Shown here: positions 22,690-34,884 of the stretch, piece by piece
Layout of the letters: every line of letters begins with the position of its first letter
Position numbering within the stretch: position 1 is the stretch's first letter
Assembly (NCBI GenBank): GCA_900618425.1
Contig: UZAN01040528.1
Coordinates: 23,892-65,342 of the forward strand
Reading direction: 5' to 3'
DNA length: 41,451 nt
DNA from: Echinostoma caproni
Lineage: Eukaryota; Platyhelminthes; Trematoda; Plagiorchiida; Echinostomatidae
The notes under the pieces: model-generated
What the model was told of the DNA's origin: nothing
Database searches by the model: none
Seen by the model: only the letters and a program-made list of their open reading frames with translations
Position numbers and translations under genes: made by a program

Positions 22690-23360
22690 GGAGACGGAGA
22701 GCTTGGATAAGACGCTTCTGGGCACATAGTTCGGGGGTCAAATGCTTGATACAGATGGCCTCCGCTGTGGTAAATGTACTTAACCTAACGTATTTGGACC
22801 GGTTCGGGGGACCTGATAAATAATACGAAATGGTTCACTTGGGTTAACAAGACGGTCAGTGTCTACCAAGTGAGGGAGAATCGCACTTGTGATAGTTCCG
22901 GAATCACCTCGACTCGGCCAGTGCGGATGGTGTTCTTTCATACAGACAGTAACTGCCGTGCCGTACGCCCGACGTAGAGTGCATCACAAACGCATCTGAA
23001 CGAGTAAACAATCATCGAAGCGGTCAAAATCGGTAGTTTATCTTTATTCCGAATGCTTACCAGTGGCGAACTTTTGAAAAGGCAGCGTATTTGCGCGGCG
23101 TTGAATATGGCTTTTACCGCTCCTTTCAGTCTCTTTATGACGGCTTCAGAGGCAGCTTCACGCTTAAAAGGAAGACTAATGAACAAGTCCCTCTTTGTTC
23201 GCCCTATCATTGTGTACTTTGGTACCTGTTCCCTCAAATTTCGTTGAATGAAGCGGTCGGGTCAGCCATTGCTTCTGAGCACGTCGGAGATAAACTTGAG
23301 GTCATCTTCTTCTTAGCTATCAGTGGCGCTTTGAAAGTTTTTGTTAGGACAGAGCTTAAG
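22690..23360 (-). mobile_element. Penelope-like element endonuclease fragment inside a WWOX intron
   Basis: The minus strand has a 99-codon open frame (23237 to 22938): REQVPKYTMIGRTKRDLF, LPFK, an AIFNAAQIRCLFKSSPL block, then the GIY-YIG core VYSFRCVCDALYVGRTARQL (about 23015-22955). Upstream, DLKFISDVLRSNG and PDRFIQRNL are readable through one stop. Downstream, MKEHHPHW, VNPSEPFRIIYQVPR and, in another frame, EAICIKHLTPELCAQKRLI extend the match to about 22690. This is the best preserved endonuclease domain in the window, including the GRTAR arginines. No RT is attached. Confidence 0.87.
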
Positions 23361-23364
23361 CAAC

Positions 23365-25190
23365 CCGTCCGATCGCGCACGCCTCCGAGTCAGGCCACAC
23401 GCACGCTCCCAACGCTCCAGACAGGCTGAACCTGATTGGATGATCACAGAACGTGTCAGCCAATGTTTTGTCCAATCGATCAATCGATATGTCAAGGACA
23501 CAATCTGATTGGTGCGTCAATGCGCCATTCTCGTATGCACCATTAGTTCTGTTTTGCGTATCGATATCGAATCAAGGAATGCACGCTGACTGTTGTCTCA
23601 ACCTGTGTTCTCTCTCCGCGTTGTCGTTGGGGTTTAAGCAAGAGTCGCTCGTGTCATTCGTACGGCTAGACCCAACACAATAGTTTTGTATGAACCATCC
23701 GGTATATGGTAAACCGAGTCAATTCTATCAATCACTTTAATCGAAGAAGTGAAAAAGGCTAACTGAATAAGACAATGGACTACGCATTACATTGACAGCA
23801 AATAATAGAAACCAGTAGGTCAGAATACGACGGCATTGAATTTCGATTGCAATACTGAACAGCCAAGGCATGGTCAGCAGTCATTGCCGTTTCGACAAGA
23901 AACGAGTAAAAGTGTACTAGCTAGGCGATTTGAATGGGTTAATGAATGTGTCCCACAAGAGAGAGACCATTGGAAGCGTACGAATAGCATCAAAATCTTC
24001 ATAGTGAAACGACTAGGACGATTTTCAATTCGCTGCCGTTTTATTTGCATATTCATTCTTCGACAGATACAAGTCATTGTAGCAAATGATGAACTTTGGA
24101 AATAATCTGAAACGCGAGATTGATTTTCCACCTGCTACACGCAGTTGAATAAATTTTACTAGAGCGGGAAATGGCACTCCACTACTAGGAATCTGATGCG
24201 TAGCTAGAATGAGGGACAGGTAGGCGCAAAAAAATATGACAGCCTTAAACAAGACGCAGTGTTGCGCTCATCAAGTTGCGTATGAAATTCAGGGTTGGTA
24301 GGGAGGAAGCATGCCATACAGCCAAACCAAACTTCCACTCAGGTGGTGTTGTGGTTACTGCATAGGATAATTTCTCACCGGCTTTAACCAAACGGGGAAG
24401 GAGTAAGACGAGACACCGATCAATGTGAAACACAGTTCACAAGGTAGCAACTTACACAACTGACCAGTACTAAAGATTTTTTTATTTTGATAACCGAAAT
24501 AGTAAAACCTGTCAAAAAACCCAAGAGCTAGTGAATTCGCAGGGCGTCAAGCAGCGAAGCAATCCGAAATATCAAAATAGGGGTCAAAACAATGAAGTCC
24601 TAATTACAAATTATTCTTTTTTAACATTTAAGATACATCTTTCCCTCACATACACACGGCATGGTTTTCTTGTTAGCCCTACCTCGGAAAATTCACTGAA
24701 ATGCTTCGTTCAGTGAGCATTATTGTCTATGACACACACACGTCTGAAAACTAATTCGGCTAGTTTCCGGATACTACGAAAGTGACAATTCGCCTCGTCC
24801 TACTGTTGTCACCTTTTTCTCAAGCCAATACACTTTACTCTACCTTTGTGCACTGTTTACCTGATTTATTTGACTGGAATTTCAAAAGTAAGTAAGATAG
24901 GTGTTGCCGCCAAACAATGAAGCTGTTTACCGATAATGTGGGATGATTGAATACAATAAAATTTGTATGTGCTATCTAGTCCTCTTTTTCTGCTGGATGC
25001 AGACTACCTTATGAAGGTAAACAATTTAGAACTTCCAGTGGAAAGTCAAATCAACATTTATTTCGATCACTGCTCTATACTCACCGATTGTTTGGAATAT
25101 TCGATGGGATAACAGTTGCACACCAGAAACCCTCCAAAGGTATGTTACTATCCCAGAACGATAAAATAAAAAAACTCTGATTAGCTGCTC
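23365..25190. other. WWOX intron, remaining sequence without recognised features
   Basis: About 1.8 kb between the PLE fragment and the upstream exon. An 89-codon plus frame (23836-24105) and an 85-codon minus frame (24131-23874) overlap and show no known motif. Confidence 0.4.
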
Positions 25191-25192
25191 AC

Positions 25193-25419
25193 CGGTGCAT
25201 TTCTTCACTCAACAGGATGATACGCACAGCTTCCGTACGGGTTGACTGTTCGCAGTCCGTTTTCACCAGACAACCGAACAAAACCTGTAGTAGCAATATT
25301 TGAGCCAGAAAATTGTGTTGCATAGACCATTCAAATCCGTCCGGTGTGAGTGAACTCTTTGGCACCAAACAGCAAGGTGTGGGTGGCTTAGGCTGTGGAT
25401 AGAACTGAGCACTCAAGGT
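25193..25419 (-). CDS. WWOX: WWOX-like oxidoreductase, central SDR exon
   Basis: Donor CG/GTGAGC at 25193 (phase 2); start placed after the AATCCAG acceptor, phase 0, giving 75 codons plus two bases. The readable core LVPKSSLTPDGFEWSMQHNF then LAQILLLQVLFGCLV parallels [23 protein letters not shown] of animal WWOX, and AVRIILLSEEMHR parallels RVIVVSSESHR, keeping one active-site Ser. The CNAA/NNAG turn that stabilises the Rossmann fold reads TPCC, so its Asn is missing. Two other in-phase acceptors exist: GCTCAG (exon from 25404) and TTTCAG (exon from 25506). The longer form would add a very hydrophobic stretch which I read instead as a translated pyrimidine tract. Confidence 0.8.
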
Positions 25420-25964
25420 CTGGATTCGTTGCAACCCGGTCCACAGGAAACAAAGACAAACACGGATGAGCAGCCAAATCCAACAGATGAGCGGTAAGAA
25501 ACAATTCTGAAAGAGTCTGGTCCAAACCGCACGAGAAGACCTGTGGGAGGTAGAGTAAAAGCAGAACACGTTACCACTGTCGTGGGGCGAGATCTAGGTA
25601 AGTGAACTCTGTTTACCAGTGCCCGTGATCACCAGATAACACAGATCACAAGATAACCCTGAGGGGAAACAGGAAATTTTTAGACAGTTACTTTTATTTG
25701 TCTCTTCATCCATTACTTGTCACGTTGACAACCTGACTGTTTCAGGCATGACCCCGAATCTTGTGCAAACATCAATGAAGGAAGAACGAATAAAGATCAT
25801 ACTGTGCATAGCACAGAAAGGAGCAGGGTACGACTTCGAGATGTTTTCGACCAAGTCATGACTCTGGAAACTAGTATTAAGATGCGCGAGGTGAGATACT
25901 TACTAATGGCTTATCAAAATAGGTTGTGTCGTGTGTTGTATACAGAATGAAAAAGTTTGACCTG

Positions 25965-26095
25965 CTGCGTGGTAGTCCAATGGATGCTGCTTTTTCAGTC
26001 TACCTGCAAGAGCCCGGGTTCGACTGATTAACCGGCTTGATGGCTGAGCATTGCTGATGAGACCCAACAAAGTCGTGAGAAGTATATCAGTTCAC
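25965..26095 (+). mobile_element. tRNA-headed hammerhead SINE, copy 3 (antisense in the large WWOX intron)
   Basis: A box TAGTCCAATGG at 25973-25983 and a B-box-like GGTTCGACTG at 26017-26026, followed by GCATTG and an intact core CTGATGA at 26054-26060. The second half is damaged: stem II is poor (GACCCAACAAAGTC) and GAAA reads AGAAG, so cleavage is unlikely. Confidence 0.68.
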
Positions 26096-26099
26096 ATTT

Positions 26100-29000
26100 C
26101 CTTCCTTAAGTATATGACTAAATCCCTGATATTTACAACAGCGAGAGGCCTCTTTTATGGTAGGTTCAAACAGCATAACCCATTGAGGTATAATAAATAA
26201 CGTTATGGGGATCAAAATCAAACAGCGCAAAAAACAGAGATGTTATCAAAACACCAGATATTCCAACCCACTCAGTTTGTATCTACCGAGAACCGATAGG
26301 AAGGATAAAAGCCTTCAAGCGAATCTGTGATAATACGAATTAATCAGGGTAAAGGAGAACATGAAAACTATGGTTACCATGATAAGGGAGTAATTTTAGC
26401 AATATCCATGGTCAAGTATCTTCGTAAAATTAGGAGTTTGATTCTTATTGTTTACGCAATATCTCGAGGATAGGTTGATGAGTCTGAGTTAGAACGCTGC
26501 ATGGAACCAGAATGATAAGGATGTTTCCTTGACTCACAACGATCTGACCGTGATCTCTGTTGTGTCCCGATCTCGTTTGATCACAATGTACCCACTCAAC
26601 GGCCACACTATTCGTCTAGCCTCACGAGTATGATCACAGCACAGATTGGACGCCACGAGCACTAGTAGCCTTCTCCCAGCTACGTAAGCAAGAACACAGT
26701 TAGTGCACAGCAAACGTGTACTTGACACACAGGAAGCACGTTGATTTACGAGTTTTACTCTAACGCTTATATGTGACCCAAAATAGCATCGATTAATGCA
26801 AGAAAAAGATTATGCCAATCAAGTACACAGTTAGCAAAGTTCAATCGATCATAAGTCATGGATGGGACGGACGGAGTGAATGTCTCCGTATGATGCGGTA
26901 TGATTGATTATTCTCCGCAACATTAGTATTGATTAGAGATGTTCCGAATTGCAGATACTCGAAAAAGTCAGTTTTAGGTAAAAATAGTCTTTTTACCTAA
27001 CAATCTCTGACGACCCAAAGCCGAAATAACAAATGATGATATCGCCTTTGCGATCAAATCTGACCGTGACTCAAAGACCACATTGAGTAGCTACCAATGC
27101 TTAGGATTAGAGCCCTTGAAAATGAATCGGTGCTGTTCTGCACGTGGTATATGTGTGCGGATAACCGTAGCCGTATGAAGCTAAACTGGTGTAAGCAAAG
27201 TATAGCGGAATAGGAATAATTTAGATTCATCTTTAAGGCCCAGGAATTGCGTAAGCGATTTACTTAGATATATAAACTCACAAGAATGAAACTGCAAAAC
27301 TGTGATTTAGTTTTTAATGACACTAAGAAGGGTCGTAGATAACTTTTGGTTCATAAAGTGAAAGGATTAAACCCCATGACCAGAAGGAGCCAACAATTCC
27401 ACGTTTAGGATCTAGAGTGAAGGAAAATATACGGATGCCACTGGGTGGGTGTTGTTAGACCGAAAGGCAGTGAAGCTGTCTAGAAGCGGGCTGATTTCTT
27501 CCAACCTCGTTATTATGTGACGAATAGTCAAAAGGGCGAACAAAATAGCCACAGATACCTACCATTGATTTATGGGAACCAGCAACATATTCTTAAGGAC
27601 TTCAAGTAGTGGATCACATAAGGAGTTACCTTACTACTCGAGGCAGCACCTTTGAACACTGAAGAGCAAAGCAGCAGGGTCATTACAGACAGATTGGAAA
27701 CCAATGACTGGAGGTACTCAAATCCTATGGAAAACAATTTCGCTTATGATAGAGATGATGCGTAATATTCGAAAACCCATCACATCTGTCCACGCTACTC
27801 GCCCGCAGTCGCTTAGTTAATGCACCTCAACCGGCCTTATTTGCAGCAGCCACTTAGGTGTGGTGTCCATTATCCTGTCTACGATCTGGAGAAGCAATAG
27901 GTAGAATGCAGCTCTCTCTCTAGATTTATGATTATTGATGTTAGACGAGTTAATGTGGCTGTTCTAAACAGCAGTCTATTGCGCACCGCTAAAAATAATA
28001 GAAAAAGTAAAAATAGAACATATAGGGCAATGTAAAACACCAACTATTGAATAATTGGGCACTGTGCTATCTAGAAAATCGATGTCGGGCACGTGTGTGC
28101 GTAGGTTAGTGAATTCAGTCAACGAAATAGGAATGGTATGCAGAATGAAAGAACTGTTCATCTTACGCTGATCTGGTGAACAGGGAGGAACAAGCGAACA
28201 AGTTTGAAACATAAACTGTATGTCTCTAAATTGAATAAATAGGATTAAATGATAAAGAACTGATCGGTATTGGCACGGGCCTTTTATTTTTAACTTGTTT
28301 TCAGATTTATAAGAATCAAAAGGAAGCACGAACCTGAACCATGACCGTTGACAATCGGATGTGAACCCAAAGCATGTTGGTAAGACATCCGCAGCCAAAA
28401 TGCACACATGTAATGGGAGGTTCAGTTCATTGTAGATCTACAGCACAAATCGGAAAGAAGGAAAATTGACGTAGCATTTAGCTACGGTGATGAATCCAAT
28501 TCTAACAGGAAAAATAAGGAAAGATCCAGTGACCTCCTAAGGGTGTCAATCAAAGATAAACCAATATAACGTGGCTCTGGCTAGCCGATGTACAATAGGG
28601 TATACTTCAGAATATTGATGAATCAGAATAATTGATAACAAATGACCAGTTCGCATGGTTGTGTTGCCCTTCTGAAAAGCATTCATGCAAAATCGAGTTT
28701 TCCACCGCCGTAAATGTAGAGAAACTACAGAAATACATACGAAATAAATTTTCTGACAAAAACCGATTGTCTTAGAACATTTTTTTATGCCGCTTCACAT
28801 GTTATGTCGTATTATCCGAGATGGGCCAAGTCTATTTACGTGACGATTACAATTGAACAGACGATGAAAATCATTATTATCAAAAATATCAATCGTCTGG
28901 AGATAGTTGTTATAAAAAATTGCCAATAAATTGTTCGAACCGAGGGTATTTCGACTGTGTTCTGTATGGAGAAGGGAAGAAAGACGTAGAAAAACCGCCT

Positions 29001-29485
29001 AAAGAGCAAAATAATGCAACGTGGCACAACCAAAATGCTTCCCATTCGATATAAATTGCATCTAAACACACTTTTTGGAATCATCTATCAGATTAGGAAC
29101 AAGAATGTTGGCGAAAACCAACAAAAACAGAATGGACTATTCTTCTGTTTGTTAGACTTTCAGCTTATAGGCGCAACTACTCATGAGTAGCACATTTATA
29201 GATAGCAAAGTGCAAACACAAAACAGTAGCGAACACGGGGGGAAATTGACATTGGCGTATGAAATTGGACTGTTAAAATCAAGATGGTGGGTGCGGGGGA
29301 TGTTGTTGGAAGGGGAGAACCGGAAATCTGGTTACAACCAATCCTGTCGATGATAAATTTCCTAAACACAATCTCACGCAAAAGTTGGCTGACATCATTA
29401 CTCCAACTAGCGCCTAAGTGACCAAAAGACATTTCAGTTAAAACGTCCACTACGTTTTCATAACTCGGATATTAATTGATTGTTC
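26100..29485. other. Large WWOX intron, stretch without recognised features
   Basis: About 3.4 kb. A 143-codon minus frame (28407-27976) is rich in Phe, Ile and Ser, has no start context, splice bounds or known motif, and looks like chance. No transposon protein is readable. Confidence 0.4.
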
Positions 29486-29489
29486 GCTG

Positions 29490-29775
29490 AGGTGCCAATT
29501 GCAGAATTCGTGAGTGAAGTGAGGATATATGCCAAAGAATTAGGACTTCTTGCGAAAGATGTGAACACCTTGTTGAACTTACATTTTCACCACATAAGTT
29601 CGTCTACAAAAAATATATCTATTAACAGGTGGATGGTGTAACCATAGGAAGCCCGTTGGGACTAAGTCATGTCGACATCTTCTTGGTCACATTAGAAAAC
29701 TGCGACCAAAGCCGGATTTAGCCGTACTGCGTAGTCGATATAATGATTATACATCAACGAAAATGAAGTTGCGGC
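29490..29775 (+). pseudogene. Penelope-like RT fragment
   Basis: Across one frameshift the plus strand reads VPIAEFVSEVRIYAKELGLL then KYIYQQVDGVTIGSPLGLSH and VDIFLVTLEN (about 29610-29700), matching the region around PLE motif B (DGVAMGSPLG...ADIF). Just after, YCVVDIMII stands where RYVDDIMVI is expected, so the first catalytic Asp is replaced. The fragment ends soon after. It is antisense to the WWOX-like gene. Confidence 0.72.
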
Positions 29776-29779
29776 TCAG

Positions 29780-32700
29780 TTTCATAAATTCAACTACTGC
29801 TCAGTCGACTGTCCAATGAGGAGCATTAAATATAAGTGCACCGAGAGCCTATTGGGATAAAATTACACGACTCATTAGCCTATCATCGTATTCTAACGAA
29901 TCGGTTCAATCTGTATGTTTCATTGCTTGTTCATGTATCCCATGACAACCACATGCAGGTGCAAATGCCACCACCTAAACATAAACCTGATATCATGAAA
30001 TACATACATTCGTGTTAAACACAGACAACAAAGAAACTATTCCATTCCAAACACCGTCTCCGTCTCAATCGATATAACAATACAATATGACAAAAAGCAT
30101 ATGTGAGGTCATCGAACGACCAGTGAAAGAAGGGAAGTACTGATCGCGTCAAAACCCCACTGTGCGATTACTGTATCCGACAGTGGGCAAGGCGGTTGAG
30201 CACACATCAGTCATGCACCGCTGCCTAGTCGGAATATAGACGAATAAGAAATAAGCGGATGAATTATAGGAATAGTAGATTTTCTGACAATCACGAGCTA
30301 CGGTCATTCAACATACACAGATACATACACACAATCACACAGAAAGGTAAATCAGATTAGAGTGTAACCATGCCAAGGCTTGGGAATAATTATCTTGCGA
30401 GAAACATGGCCATATCCTGACATTACTATTGCTGAGGTACTACTCACGTTCGTGAGTACTGTTTTAGTGCGCCCCGAAAAAAAGTAAATTTCAGATTTCC
30501 ACCGCATCAGCGACAGGATTAAAGGGATAATTATTGTAACAAAAAAAGTGACAAACAGACTGCAGAGCTGATGATCACCAATGAAGAGAAGAAGGGTGGT
30601 GGTGGCTTGGTAGTAACCTCACCATCTTATCACCCTGGAGGACATGTGTTCTAACCCTACCACCAAGCCCGACTTTCCCGATTGTCTGTTGTATGGCAGC
30701 ACTTTGATTGGCTCATTCCTCAGTCCTGAAATTGTATCATTATGTATTCACTGAAAGGAAAAAAAATGAAAAATAACAAAGAAAGCACCAACCAACTATT
30801 ACAAATTAGATGTTTCGTTGTGTAATCTTAATAACTCCAATCAAATCCTGTTCTTCCGTTCTAAAATCGACACTGAACATTTGGAATTATAACACCTATA
30901 TGCACCATTAAATAGAATCTGTGTACTAAGAAATTGAGCATTAGTCTATTAACGTACACCAAACTTTGTTGGTGTTGTTATGAAAAAACGATCACCTACA
31001 ATCCAAAACAGGTCTCAAACTCGTGCAACATCCTGATTTTCATTGAATTTTTTCCTCTTAATGCTTCGTTTTTCCAGCTTCATTCTCGGGATTGAACACG
31101 ACATTTCCCCACAACAGAGGCAACATATCTGATATGGTACCCACTTATGTCTCTGCTTGTATTAGTCACATGCCATTAAACTGTACAAAAAATCTCGATT
31201 TTGACGATGGGCGTTGTGCATCAGTTGTAAAATAACGAGGTCACAGAAGAAAACGTAACTAGAATTTATTTCTTAAAATAACTCATAAACGTCATACAGA
31301 TATTGTACTTTCATTTCGTTCATGTTCCATTTGACTTTCTTCATTTTTGAGCATTGCAGGCAGTCCCTTTAGCATGCAGTCCACCGAATTGACTGCCAAA
31401 CAGAATTTGCCAGTTTCCTCAAATACACCGCAAATCCTTACCACTGACGACCAACGTCGAATCAGGGTTAAGTTAACTGCCTCGACGGCAGTTAACTTAA
31501 CCCTGATTCTGATACACGGGAAAGTTTTCGACTAAATTAAAATTTCAGCGGCTGCGCAGTAATTGAGCGAATTTGACAGTGAACTTAACCCCTTCAGAGA
31601 CTGTATAAATGTGAAAAAATAATATTTAAATAGGCCTAACCATTTTCTACTACAAACCTCAAGAGAGAAGATATACCAACCTTCATCTGTGAAAAATTTG
31701 ACTCCCGCGAATGCATTTGAAGAGTAGCACTTACTGAAAACTTCGCTTATGAATGCAAAATATTTTGCGATATGCATATTGGTGTAGGCAGGAGACCAAT
31801 AACAAGGCCCTCGGTATTTATTTCCGTTCTAACTCGTCAGGCGGGATGAATATTTACTTTTTTTGACACGAAATTCACTAGAAAAATAGTTCAGCAGATC
31901 AGTTTTCACCGTTTTACTCGTTGGCCACCAGTGAGATAAACACATTGCCAAATGGCAACGGGCAACGTGATTTGAATTTGTTGGTAAAATCAATAAATGC
32001 TTTGTTGGGTGTTCCATAGCGGCTGCATATCTCGTGGCCTCAGTTGCACGTTAACTTGAGCCATCAGTTTCCAAACCAAGGTTCCAGGAAAAACGGCTAA
32101 TTAGCCCGCACTGTCCTCCAGATTGGTTTTGTGCAATTCTTCTCTGCTGCGAGCAGATAGAAACATAAATTTTCTTGGATATGATCGGTTTTATCCCTCT
32201 TGGTTTATGTTTTGATGGAGAAATTTCGTTGAATATGCAACAAACTGGACTTCTGTTCACATCAAAGCACTTCCACAAGACACTAACTGAGTCATCGGAT
32301 TTATGCGCCTCGATTAAGTTGCCTCTCAGTTTCAATTATACGCCAAAAACTTTTGAATGTTTCAACCGGTTTGGGTATGGTGACACCACAAAACGCTTAT
32401 TCAACGAGCCGCACACCTCAAGGTCAACTTTTGTTTCTTGGACTATGTTTTCAGTTCTGCGGTATTGTGGATAATGCGCGAGCAGTTAATAGCCAAATAA
32501 TTGATCAATTTATTCAGGCTAGAATATTTTCGTTAATTTGCTTATTTACTGCTCATTGAATGAAAAGAGATAAACAATTTAGAATACATGTGCTCAACTT
32601 AGTAAACACTCTCATGGAACGGGAATTATATATTAAAACGAATGAATGCCCATGCTGATTTGCTCAAAGTATTTTTCAAATCTGAGATGTAACTATCGAA

Positions 32701-34010
32701 CTACTACAAATTTTATCACAACACTCAAGGTCACGTAAATTTAAACAGCGGTAGAAACGAACTAAGAACATAGATTTGGGAGACAAAATAAGAAAAAATA
32801 AAGTTTGGCCGTAGCCGTCAATATGCAAGTATGACATTGGAGACTGAAACGTATTTTCAAAATGAGAGTGATGTTGCACGAGTTTGATCAACACCTGTTC
32901 TTCGGTCCAATGCAAGCCCGCCTTCTTAGAAAAGGTCGTTCGATCGCAGCATCAAATACCCATATCTCGCCTACCAGTATTAACTCTGATGTACAGAAAT
33001 TTTCTCATATATTTATATCAGAACATTCTAATTACACTGACTGCTCGTTTTCTTTCGTGAGTCGTCGTTTTGTACCGATTTCCATTTCTCGACTTATCTC
33101 TCACTTCCTCACCGTGCAAAATTTCCCGCATGACGAGACAAACAATTCAACCTTCTATTTTCGAACGATCTTGAACTACCTGCCGTCTAAAGAGGAGCCA
33201 CTTTGGTAAACTCCAATCATTGAACCATAGATTTTCTGCCAAACCCGACTCAAACTAACATCAAGCACACTGACCGCAACATTTAGGAAGATTTTTCACA
33301 GACTGTGCGACCTGGCGTATGGGGTGCCGCTGACAGTAATAGTCTCCTGTACAAATTTGATCACTTCTATGATTCAAGAGTCTATACGAAGTGTGGACCA
33401 CTCTGTGGTTATTTGAACTTGTCTGGATTGCTGCTGCCCTTAGTCCCTTTATCCATCAGCCCAGACAGATTTGCTTTTTAGATCAATAAGTCCCTCAGAA
33501 CAGAACAGGCATACATTAATCGCGATCAATCTTTATTCCAGTAAAAATCAGTGCTAGTCAAAACCGGGATCCGTAATCTTGGCACGCATTACATTGAAAC
33601 TTTACTTGGTGATCGTAATTGCTGGAAAACCTGGAGTGCTGCGAAAGTTGAGATGAAATGAAAACTACGGTTTGTCTGATAGTCAGAAGAAGAAAAACGT
33701 AACAAATCAAGGGTACGTATATCACTGATTTTCTAAAAGGCATGGTGAAAACGTAACAAGAATAATAAATGAGGGAACGGGATAAACACAGAGCGAAAGG
33801 GAGAGCAAACAATTATAGGGTTTAAGAAAAATGATGCTTAGCCCTTCCATCATTCTTTTTTGATATCAATTTAAGTCTGGCACCTTAGTTAAATAACTGT
33901 ACCGTTGTTCATCGATAAAAACACACGGATTAAAACAAAGGAACTGCCAATACCCCTTACCTACTGAAGATAAGTTACACTCAGTCGCATTGGGAGTTGC
34001 AAACGTTTCT
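29780..34010. other. Large WWOX intron, mostly featureless
   Basis: About 4.2 kb of AT-rich sequence. A weak tRNA-like head lies near 30600-30665 (plus; TGTTCTAACCC as a B box). A perfect inverted repeat is listed separately. Overlapping frames of 94-115 codons near 32051-33209 have no recognised motif. Confidence 0.4.
31459..31509. repeat. Perfect 23-bp inverted repeat with 5-base loop
   Basis: The arm at 31459-31481 (starting GAATCAGGGTTAAG, ending AACTGCC) is exactly the reverse complement of 31487-31509, with TCGAC between. The hairpin has no mismatch over 23 pairs. Nothing else in the window matches the arm, so it is not an obvious transposon end. It could be a recent fold-back event, a cruciform-prone site or an assembly artefact. 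Confidence 0.95.
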
Positions 34011-34017
34011 GTCAATC

Positions 34018-34110
34018 AAACCATGCACTTAAATGCACCGGGTCTAGTTGCCCATTTGGATGGAGTTGAGAGAAGATTGGAATTTCGAAGGCAGTGTGAA
34101 TGTCTCAGTT
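34018..34110 (-). repeat. LINE 3' UTR fragment, copy 3
   Basis: The segment ACCATGCACTTAAATGCACCG followed by TTGCCCATTTGGAT and TGGAATTTCGAAGGCA aligns with the 3' UTR of LINE copies 1 and 2, with a short internal deletion. No coding tail follows. Confidence 0.6.
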
Positions 34111-34429
34111 TGATCCCCTTCAGTTTTTTGCAGCCATTAACTGCCTCGGGGAATACCGCGTGACATAGCAGTATACTTAGCCACGTGCGTAAGAAATGCC
34201 CTAAAAAAATAAACTGTGGACCAAACACTTGTTCCATTGGGCAACGGCGATTACCTCCATGCCTCCATGCCTAACTTCATCACCATCATTACCAACGCTG
34301 GTCAAAACTTGAAATGATAGATGACCGCTGGTGTTTTAGGGGCTACAGCTGAGCTGTATTGATTGAAACAAAATGATTCCGACAATAGAAAGTCAATAGA
34401 GATTTCTGTACGAATGTCTACTGATCAGT

Positions 34430-34880
34430 TGATTCATGAAAGTGCTCTCAGAAACTGGAAACACAGCTGAGTGGTACCGGGAGCGTCTCTACGTCGCAGA
34501 TAAGAGAATGACCTCTCCATCACGATTAGAATGCAACTTAACGTGGTGCGATGGATTGCGTGCTCCTATGAGCATGCGAGCTATACAGGATGGCTCCTCA
34601 CAGCCACAGATCCATTTATACCTAAAAGGTCAATGGGTAGAGGCAAGAGAAAGCTCGGTTTTACAAAGCCAGCTCCTTGGGTACCCTCTGGCTTCCATTG
34701 TCCATCCACCCGCGTCCCAGCAAATAAGCACGGGGAGGGGCAGGACCGATAAACAAACCCCATTAGATTGACGTAGAAGCGGGGGACCTGGGGCTTCCTC
34801 TCGACGGTGGGTGAAGTCTTCGCACTTCACTGGACTGCTACCGTTCGTCCGAGCTGGGCAGTCCCCAGTCAATAAAGTGT
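34430..34880 (+). repeat. GC-richer segment 5' of the LINE fragment, probably repeat-derived
   Basis: This block has visibly higher GC than its surroundings and stays open in several frames on both strands (111 codons plus; 153 codons minus from 35091 to 34630). It lies directly before the readable RT fragment, so it may be upstream sequence of the same LINE. I recognise no protein motif in it. Confidence 0.35.
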
Positions 34881-34884
34881 TGTC

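Noticed and set aside
25420..25569. Hydrophobic open frame continuing upstream of the central SDR exon
   Set aside because: The T/C-rich sequence is better explained as a pyrimidine tract before the acceptor; kept only as an alternative splice form.
27976..28407. 143-codon minus-strand open frame
   Set aside because: Composition is that of AT-rich chance sequence, with no domain, start context or splice junction matching the gene around it.
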